Positions 57,548-64,000 of a DNA stretch of 64,000 nt are shown piece after piece. The notes under the pieces are model-generated. The model made no database searches. It was not told the origin of the DNA and worked only from the letters and a program-made list of their open reading frames with translations. The DNA lies in contig OZ223308.1 in NCBI GenBank assembly GCA_965140765.1, positions 992,001 to 1,056,000 on the forward strand. The letters are read 5' to 3'. The stretch is from Sunxiuqinia sp963678245. Its GTDB lineage: Bacteria > Bacteroidota > Bacteroidia > Bacteroidales > Prolixibacteraceae. The position numbers were made by a program, and so were the translations under genes. How positions within the stretch are numbered: the stretch's first letter is position 1; the number at the start of each line of letters is the position of its first letter.

Positions 57548-60500
57548 ATGAAAGATAATGAATATGTAAAATCGTTGTCTAATGGCAATTATTCCCATAT
57601 TTTAAGAGTTATGCGAATTACCATTTTTATTCTGTTTGTTAGTGCAACTTGCGCTTTTTCAAACTCATACTCTCAGCAAACGTTTTTTTCTTTTGAAATA
57701 AAAGAGAAAACGATTTGGGATGTTTTTAACCAGATAGAAAATTCGAGCGAATACGTTTTTCTTTTCGCCGAAGAGCTTTTGCCTGATCTTCAGCAAAAAG
57801 TAAGTGTCAAAGTCGAAGAAAGAACCTTGGATAAGGTATTGGATGAGGTGTTTAAGACAACAAAACTGGCTTATAAAATTAACGACCGCCAGATTCTCAT
57901 CTCAAAAAAAGAAACCAAAGCTTCTGATTCGCCAAAACAGCCGCAAAACAGTAAAACCATTAAAGGAAAAGTTGTTGACGAAGACGGCGAGCCTTTGCCC
58001 GGGGCTACCGTTACAACAAAATCGGAACCAGTAATTGGGGCAGTAACCAATGCCGACGGAGCATTTTCGATTCAAATTCCGGAAGAAACCGGAGTGCTGG
58101 TTGTATCGTTTGTTGGAATGAAAAACCAGAACCTTTTGCTGGACGAAGGAAAGTTATTGTACAATGTTGTTATGGAGCCTATGGTAACCGGTATTTCAGA
58201 GGTTATTGCTACCGGTTATTTTGTTCGTAAAAAAGACGACTTTACAGGATCGGCCATTACCGTAACACAAGAAGAGTTAAAAACCATTGCGCCCGGAAAT
58301 GTGCTGCAAAGTTTGGAGGCTTTTGATCCTTCGTTTAAAATTGTTGAAAGCAACTTGCTCGGGTCGAATCCCAACCGTTTACCAAACATTAATGTGCGCG
58401 GCGCCTCGTCGATTCCTGCCAGCTCAGGCGATATTATCCGGCGTGATAATATTGGCAGTAATGTTAACATGCCAACGTTTATTCTCGACGGCTACGAGGT
58501 TGGTGTTGAGAAAGTGTATGACCTCGATATTAACAGGATCGAATCGATTACCGTTTTAAAAGATGCGGCCGCTACCGCAATTTATGGATCGAGAGCGGCG
58601 AATGGTGTAGTAGTTATTACAACCGTTTCTCCAAAAGAAGGCGAACTTAGGGTTTCGTATAATATGAATATTAACCTTAGCGCACCCGATTTGGGCTCGT
58701 ATAATGTGTTAAACGCCGCCGATAAACTTGAGTACGAAAGGCTGGCCGGTCTTTATGATTACAATGGTGCTACAAGTCAGAATGAACTGGATGAACTGTA
58801 CTACCAGAAAAAATACAATGTAATAAGTGGTGTTGATACCTATTGGCTTTCGCAACCTGTTCGGAATTCGGTTGGATCGTATCATTCGCTTTATATTGAA
58901 GGAGGAAGCGAAACCATCCGTTACGGCGTTAATTTGTTGTACCAGAATAATCCCGGAGTAATGGAAGGGTCAAAAAGAGACCGTTTTGGTGTTGGCAGTG
59001 ATTTATCCTACAATTTAAACGATAAGTTTTTATTCAAAAATAACCTGAGCGTAAGCCAGGTTAATAGTGCTGAATCGCCATACAGGAGTTTTGCCAGTTA
59101 TGTTCGAATGAATCCGTACTACCCGAAAACAGATGAAAACGGCGGCATTATTCGTGAAATTGATTCGTGGACCGATAGGAGTGGAGCCAACGGTTCGGAA
59201 AGTACCGAGGTTGTTCTTAATCCATTGTACGAAGGAACGCTGAACAGTTTCAATAAAAACAAGTACACCGAAATTGCAGATGCGTTTTCTGTTGACTGGC
59301 ACATTTCTGATGCACTAAGAGTTAAGGGGTTAATGAGTTTGACTCATAAGCAAACCGAGCAAGATGTCTTTATTTCGCCGCTTAGTAATTACTATTACTT
59401 CTATTCAACCGAAGATTTGGATAAGCGAGGTGAATATGATTACACTGCAAGCACCCAAACCACCATTGACGGTAATATTACAGCCACTTACAGCAAAGGT
59501 TTTGGCAGTCACTTTCTGAACGTTGCTTTGGGAGCAAATATCCGTCAGTTTGAATACGATTTAAAAGGAATGGCTGCTACAGGGTTTTCGAACGACCGCC
59601 TAATAAACATTGGTTTTGCCAACGGCTACAAAGAAGATACAACGCCATGGAGCAGTGCAAGCATGGGAAGACTTTTTGGCTCGTTTTTAAACGTAAATTA
59701 CTCTTTTAAAAACAAGTACCTGATTGACATTTCTTTTCGTGCCGATGGTTCTTCAAAATTTGGATCGGATAATAAAGTCGCTCCGTTTTATTCGATGGGT
59801 TTAGGATGGAATTTGCACCGCGAAAATTTTATGAAGGATATAAAATGGTTAAGCCAGTTGCGATTAAAAGCGAATACCGGTTTAACAGGTTCGGTATCTT
59901 TTGATCCCTACATGTCGAATACACTATATGGCTACTACAAAGACAACTGGTATTCTACAGGTGTTGGCGCTGTTGTAACTCAGTACGGTAACGAAGACCT
60001 GAAGTGGCAACGCACAAGAACTTACGATGTTCAGGTTGATCTTGGATTGTTGAATGATCGTTTGTATTTCTCGGGGCATTTGTACAACAAACTAACCGAA
60101 GATATGCTAACAGATATTACGCTTCCACCATCAACCGGTTTTTCTTCGTATAAAGAAAATTTGGGCGATATCAAAAACAAAGGTTTCGAGATCAGTACAA
60201 AACTAAATGTTGTAAAAACAAAAGATTGGAGTGTTTCAGTAAACGGAAACTTTGTACACAATGAAAACACCCTGGTAAAAATCTCGAATTCGCTGAAAGC
60301 CTTTAATGAAAAAGTTGATGAGGCACAAAACAGCGACAATTACAAAGGTGTTCCGCTTTTGCGCTACAACGAAGGCCAATCGTTAAACACCATTTACGCC
60401 GTTCGTTCGAGAGGAATTGATCCAGAAAACGGGAAAGAAATATTTATAAAAAAAGACGGAACATTAACCTACGATTGGGATGTTGCAGATGTTGTGCCAA

Positions 60501-60964
60501 TTAAAGACGGTACGCCAACACTTGAAGGTTATTTTGGTGGTAGTGTTTATTATAAAGGCTTTTTGCTAAGCTGTACTTTCCGCACGTATTTTGGCGGCTA
60601 CAACTACAACCAAACATTGGTTGACCGCGTTGAGAATGCCAGCCCTCGATACAATGTTGACGAACGCGCCCTGGAAAACCGCTGGAAGCAACCCGGAGAT
60701 GTGGCTTTGTACAAAGATATTTCTGACCTTGGAACAACCTACGTAACCGAGCGCTTTATTCAAAAGGATAATGTTCTTGAGTTGAACTCAGTGTACTTTT
60801 CGTATGATTTTGATAAAGACTGGATTAAAAAGTTCAGCCTCGAAAACCTGCGTGCAGCAATTACGCTGAATGATGTTTGGCGCGCCTCATCTATTGATGT
60901 CGAACGGGGAATTGATTACCCTTTTGCACGGAATTTTACATTTTCAATTCAGACCACTTTTTAA
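57548..60964 (+). CDS. SusC/RagA-family TonB-linked outer-membrane transporter
   Basis: 1138 residues. The signal region (ITIFILFVSATCAFSNSYSQ) follows a 20-residue cytoplasmic-like start. STN domain about 50-120 (FSFEIKEKTIWDVFNQIENS), carboxypeptidase-D-like domain about 140-220 (IKGKVVDEDGEPLPGATVTT), plug about 225-340 (ATGYFVRKKDDFTGSAITV, the conserved DGYEVG ... KDAAATAIYGSRAANGVVVI) and the barrel. It imports an oligomeric nutrient with the SusD lipoprotein. The STN domain is the part expected to contact FecR. It is the main gene of the locus, 10 bases from susD. Confidence 0.94.
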   Translation: MKDNEYVKSLSNGNYSHILRVMRITIFILFVSATCAFSNSYSQQTFFSFEIKEKTIWDVFNQIENSSEYVFLFAEELLPDLQQKVSVKVEERTLDKVLDEVFKTTKLAYKINDRQILISKKETKASDSPKQPQNSKTIKGKVVDEDGEPLPGATVTTKSEPVIGAVTNADGAFSIQIPEETGVLVVSFVGMKNQNLLLDEGKLLYNVVMEPMVTGISEVIATGYFVRKKDDFTGSAITVTQEELKTIAPGNVLQSLEAFDPSFKIVESNLLGSNPNRLPNINVRGASSIPASSGDIIRRDNIGSNVNMPTFILDGYEVGVEKVYDLDINRIESITVLKDAAATAIYGSRAANGVVVITTVSPKEGELRVSYNMNINLSAPDLGSYNVLNAADKLEYERLAGLYDYNGATSQNELDELYYQKKYNVISGVDTYWLSQPVRNSVGSYHSLYIEGGSETIRYGVNLLYQNNPGVMEGSKRDRFGVGSDLSYNLNDKFLFKNNLSVSQVNSAESPYRSFASYVRMNPYYPKTDENGGIIREIDSWTDRSGANGSESTEVVLNPLYEGTLNSFNKNKYTEIADAFSVDWHISDALRVKGLMSLTHKQTEQDVFISPLSNYYYFYSTEDLDKRGEYDYTASTQTTIDGNITATYSKGFGSHFLNVALGANIRQFEYDLKGMAATGFSNDRLINIGFANGYKEDTTPWSSASMGRLFGSFLNVNYSFKNKYLIDISFRADGSSKFGSDNKVAPFYSMGLGWNLHRENFMKDIKWLSQLRLKANTGLTGSVSFDPYMSNTLYGYYKDNWYSTGVGAVVTQYGNEDLKWQRTRTYDVQVDLGLLNDRLYFSGHLYNKLTEDMLTDITLPPSTGFSSYKENLGDIKNKGFEISTKLNVVKTKDWSVSVNGNFVHNENTLVKISNSLKAFNEKVDEAQNSDNYKGVPLLRYNEGQSLNTIYAVRSRGIDPENGKEIFIKKDGTLTYDWDVADVVPIKDGTPTLEGYFGGSVYYKGFLLSCTFRTYFGGYNYNQTLVDRVENASPRYNVDERALENRWKQPGDVALYKDISDLGTTYVTERFIQKDNVLELNSVYFSYDFDKDWIKKFSLENLRAAITLNDVWRASSIDVERGIDYPFARNFTFSIQTTF

Positions 60965-60974
60965 ACGAATTTAG

Positions 60975-62444
60975 ATGATGAAAAATTTATTATACACAGC
61001 AATTTTATTACTCCTGATGACTTCGTGCAACGAGTGGCTTGACATTCAGCCTGAAGCATCGGTGAGCGAAAAGGAATTGTTTTCAACACGAGAAGGTTTT
61101 TACGAAGCACTTAACGGGATTTACACCCGGAGTTCGCAAGCCGATTTGTATGGTGGCGAGTTTTCGGTTGGTACTCCTGGAGTATTGGCGCAGAATTATT
61201 CGAACAGCATTTACGATTATACGCACTACGAAAAAACATCACTTTACGAATACACCGACCAGGACTTTAAAAACAGACGCAACGGCATTTGGGGCGCTGC
61301 CTACAACGCCATTGCCAACTGTAACCTTATCCTCGAAAATGTCGACGAACAAAAAAATCTGTTTGGCGAAAATGAATTTAAAATGATAAAAGGTGAAGTA
61401 CTGGCGCTTAGGGCTTATCTGCATTTTGATATGCTTCGTATGTTTGGCTCTTCGTATTTGACAGGAGCCGCTGATCCGGCCATTCCGTACGTAACAAGTT
61501 ACAGCAACAAAGTAACCGAATTATCAACGGTATCAGAGGTTTGTACACTTGCAATTGCCGATTTGGAAGCTGCAAAAGAGTTGTTGGAAAACGATCTGAT
61601 AATAACTGAAGAATATGTAGTTGGGTATCCGGGCGGAGAAGATGTAACGGAAACCGACAATCCGCTCTTGTTTTTCCAGAACCGGAGACACCGTTTAAAT
61701 TACTATGCGGTTTGTGGCGAATTGGCGCGCGTATATTTATATGTTGCCGACTACCCAAAGGCATTATTAAATGCCGAAATCGTAATAAACTCGGATAAAT
61801 TTCCATGGGCAGATGTTGCTGATTTGCTCGAAGCCGATCCGCAGTTGAAAGATCGAATTATGTATGGCGAAATAATTTTTGGCTGGTATGCCGATGCGCA
61901 GGAGACAAATCTGTACAACCGGTTTAACAGTGTTGTTACCGGCCAGTATATCGACTACAACGCCGCTCGCTCGTTTTACGAAGTTGGAGGGGTAGGAGCT
62001 GAAGATTATCGGTTTAAAGCCTGGTTTACACAAGTAGCCAGTAGCAACGATGGTTCGCGCTACCAGCTAAACAAGTTTTTGCGCGACGAAGATATTAATT
62101 TGCACCCACTGGTAATTCCCGGAATCCGGCTTGGCGAAATGTATTTTATTGCTGCCGAAAGCGCGTACAGTACCGATCCGGGAAAAGCCTGGATGTATTT
62201 AAACACACTGCGTTTTCACCGTGGAATTGGAAATGAGTTGAGCGATGACACTGAGAATATCGATTTTACTACTGAGGTATTGAAAGAATACCGCAAAGAA
62301 ACGTTTGCCGAAGGCCAACTGTTTTTTGCTTACAAAAGGCTAAATGCAACTATTGTCGGGCAGAACAACACATCGTATGGTCCTGACCCCGAAATATTTA
62401 ACATTCCGCTTCCTGAGGATGAAATCGAATTTGGTAATCGTTAG
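60975..62444 (+). CDS. SusD/RagB-family nutrient-binding lipoprotein
   Basis: 489 residues. Lipoprotein signal YTAILLLLMTSCNEWLDIQPE (Cys at about residue 18), followed by the SusD start SEKELFSTREGFYEALNGIY. TPR-like helices (IKGEVLALRAYLHFDMLRMF) and the C-terminal RLGEMYFIAAESAYSTDPG and ETFAEGQLFFAYKRLN are diagnostic. It sits on the outer face of the outer membrane as a lid over the SusC barrel. Confidence 0.95.
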   Translation: MMKNLLYTAILLLLMTSCNEWLDIQPEASVSEKELFSTREGFYEALNGIYTRSSQADLYGGEFSVGTPGVLAQNYSNSIYDYTHYEKTSLYEYTDQDFKNRRNGIWGAAYNAIANCNLILENVDEQKNLFGENEFKMIKGEVLALRAYLHFDMLRMFGSSYLTGAADPAIPYVTSYSNKVTELSTVSEVCTLAIADLEAAKELLENDLIITEEYVVGYPGGEDVTETDNPLLFFQNRRHRLNYYAVCGELARVYLYVADYPKALLNAEIVINSDKFPWADVADLLEADPQLKDRIMYGEIIFGWYADAQETNLYNRFNSVVTGQYIDYNAARSFYEVGGVGAEDYRFKAWFTQVASSNDGSRYQLNKFLRDEDINLHPLVIPGIRLGEMYFIAAESAYSTDPGKAWMYLNTLRFHRGIGNELSDDTENIDFTTEVLKEYRKETFAEGQLFFAYKRLNATIVGQNNTSYGPDPEIFNIPLPEDEIEFGNR

Positions 62445-62617
62445 TATAAACCCGATTTAATTCGGTTAATGCCGGAGATCAAGGTTTATCACAGTAACAA
62501 ACAATTTTAAGCATATGAAACGAACATGAATTTTCATTCTTCAAATTCACAAAAAAGAAGAATTAAAATTCATCGAGAGTTACATCGAATACAAATGAAA
62601 TAAACAATTTTAATGAG

Positions 62618-63439
62618 ATGAAAAATTGGACACTATTTATAATAACAATAATTGTTCTGGGGGTAAGTTCGTGTGGCGAAAATCCTGACTTTGTTTATCA
62701 TGAACAGGATAATATTTATCTGGATTATGAGGATAGCACAGCCCGGGTAATTTCTCACTCGTTTGCTTATACGCCCGAAAAAGTTGAAGACACCATTTTT
62801 GTTCCCGTTCGTATTTCGGGGAATACAGTAAATTACGATCGTACATTTAAAATGGCAGTGGTAGCAGATGAAACAAGCGCAGAGGCAGAACTGCATTACC
62901 AGCCATTTAAAAGTGAATATACAATGCCGGCCGATACTGGTGCGATTCTGGTTCCGGTTGTTATTTACAACACCGATCCTGGACTGGCGGAAAAAACAGT
63001 AACCTTGGCTTTTGCGCTGGAAGCAACAAACGATTTTCAGATAAATTTCCCGCACTTAAATTATGCCGAAATATCGTTTTCAAACCGTTTGGAGCAGCCC
63101 AATTGGTGGACTTTCTGGATGGGACAACTAGGATTATATTCGCGCGTGAAGCACCAGTTATTTTTAATTTCAACAGGAACAAACGATATGCCTATAATGT
63201 CGGACCCCGATGCTTATTTGCTGGTTCCCGAGGCGCTTTATCATATTTCGCAGTACACAGCACTTGTTTCCGATCCTTTTTCGTGGGTTGACGACAATCC
63301 AGAATACGCGCTAACAGAAAAAGATAATGGCGATTACGAATTTTACCTAAAAGAAACACCCGAAAAGGTTATTCTTTTAAAGAAAGATGAAGGTACCGGT
63401 TCGTACCAATTTATTGATGAAAACGGACAGAGTATTTAA
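62618..63439 (+). CDS. DUF4843 surface lipoprotein
   Basis: 273 residues. Lipoprotein signal LFIITIIVLGVSSCGE. The mature part has two Ig-like beta domains (TIFVPVRISGNTVNYDRTFK, LHYQPFKSEYTMPADTGAIL) and an aromatic C-terminal part (NRLEQPNWWTFWMGQLGLYS, PFSWVDDNPEYAL). DUF4843 genes typically follow susD in one subset of Bacteroidota uptake loci and precede a PKD-like lipoprotein, exactly as here. It probably contributes to substrate capture at the surface. It lies 173 bases after susD. Confidence 0.85.
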   Translation: MKNWTLFIITIIVLGVSSCGENPDFVYHEQDNIYLDYEDSTARVISHSFAYTPEKVEDTIFVPVRISGNTVNYDRTFKMAVVADETSAEAELHYQPFKSEYTMPADTGAILVPVVIYNTDPGLAEKTVTLAFALEATNDFQINFPHLNYAEISFSNRLEQPNWWTFWMGQLGLYSRVKHQLFLISTGTNDMPIMSDPDAYLLVPEALYHISQYTALVSDPFSWVDDNPEYALTEKDNGDYEFYLKETPEKVILLKKDEGTGSYQFIDENGQSI

Positions 63440-63454
63440 CAAAAGGAACAAAAC

Positions 63455-64000
63455 ATGAAAAAAATATTAGTAATACTGATTGCAGGACTTGCGTTATTTG
63501 CAACGTCTTGTATTGAAGACCTTGGGAATTACGATTACACGGCTCCCGAAGATCCGGTTATAACGGGTTTAGATAGCGTGTACTTTGTAAATGTTGGTGA
63601 TCAGTTGGTTATTAAGCCATCAGTTTCGTACAGTAACAAAGAAGACTTGTCGTACGAGTGGAAAATCTCAATTCCCGACGAAGTGCGCGAAGCTACCTAC
63701 GAAGGCGAAGAGCTAAACATTTTCTTTGGGTTGAAAACCAAGTCCTACAATGCACGTTTAACGGTGGTTAATAATGCGAATGGAATGGAATATTTTTATT
63801 ATTTCATTATCACAGCACAAGCCAATTTTTCAGAAGGCATTGCAGTTTTAACTTCGGTTGGAGGAAAGGCCGAATTGTCGTTTGTAAAACCCGACGGCAC
63901 CGTGCAATCCAATATTTACGAGCAAATGTATAACGAGTCCTTACCCGATGACCCGCGGCAATTGATTGCCATTCAACATCAATACATGCAGGGGCTTCCT
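63455..64000 (+). CDS. PKD-like family lipoprotein, 5' part only
   Basis: At least 182 residues, running off the window. Lipoprotein signal LVILIAGLALFATSCIED with Cys at about 19, then YDYTAPEDPVITGLDSVY and PKD-like beta repeats (LSYEWKISIPDEVREATYEG, YNARLTVVNNANGMEYFYYF). The phrase GIAVLTSVGGKAELSFVKPDG is characteristic of the family found after susCD-DUF4843. It is 15 bases downstream of the DUF4843 gene and in the same operon. Confidence 0.85.
   Translation, partial: MKKILVILIAGLALFATSCIEDLGNYDYTAPEDPVITGLDSVYFVNVGDQLVIKPSVSYSNKEDLSYEWKISIPDEVREATYEGEELNIFFGLKTKSYNARLTVVNNANGMEYFYYFIITAQANFSEGIAVLTSVGGKAELSFVKPDGTVQSNIYEQMYNESLPDDPRQLIAIQHQYMQGLP

Overview
The window comes from a member of the Bacteroidota. 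The evidence is a SusC/SusD-type utilization locus, an ECF sigma/FecR pair, a glycoside hydrolase with a type IX secretion (Por) C-terminal sorting domain, promoters of the TTG-N19-TAnnTTTG form, and a membrane-bound three-subunit SdhCAB complex. Within the phylum an environmental lineage of the Marinilabiliales/Prolixibacteraceae kind is plausible, but I cannot prove this from the sequence.

Layout. (1) 1-12190, mostly + strand housekeeping: an S41 protease tail, an ECF sigma factor with a membrane partner, two paralogous outer-membrane barrels, peptidase E, an AspT/YidE-like transporter, a HAD phosphatase, a DUF2797 protein, a frameshifted ilvE, a decayed Spy-like gene and two DUF2807 proteins. 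(2) 12206-15618, minus strand: sdhCAB. (3) 15939-42266: a tRNA-Arg(CCT) gene followed by an accessory island of about 26 kb. A diverged copy of the tRNA 3' end plus its terminator closes the island at 42202-42266. (4) 42365-50948: a serine hydrolase and a complete trpEGDCFBA operon with a Trp-Trp-Trp leader peptide and attenuator. (5) 51198-54247: an MscS channel, a PHP phosphoesterase and an orphan Pycsar-type membrane protein. (6) 55379-64000: sigma factor, FecR, SusC, SusD, DUF4843 and PKD-like lipoprotein genes, a nutrient-uptake locus running off the window.

The island is the main discovery. It reads as an integron gene-cassette array without an integrase in view (CALIN type). Thirteen imperfect palindromes of about 90-190 bp, with the attC layout (RYYYAAC ... 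GTTRRRY, with unpaired bases between near-complementary arms), separate minus-strand genes, and each lies at the 3' end of a gene. The decisive sign is that the 7-10 base core at the 5' edge of a cassette matches the core in the attC at its own 3' edge and differs between neighbours: GTTAGGC, GTTGTGG, GTTGTGTGC, GTTACCGCC, GTTATGC and GTTGTGCCCC. This lets each cassette be delimited, shows that a whole two-gene Gabija-type anti-phage operon is one cassette, that a class 1 OLD nuclease is another, and that a controlled type II restriction-modification system is a third. It also exposes one fused cassette that truncates a HEPN-like gene.

An IS110-family element sits inside one attC. Its 5' non-coding region folds like a bridge RNA, and guide segments matching both target flanks and the donor junction can be read directly, so the element appears programmed for the conserved attC end found elsewhere in the same array. 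A palindrome-rich segment at 41151-41262 is the candidate head (attI-like) of the array.
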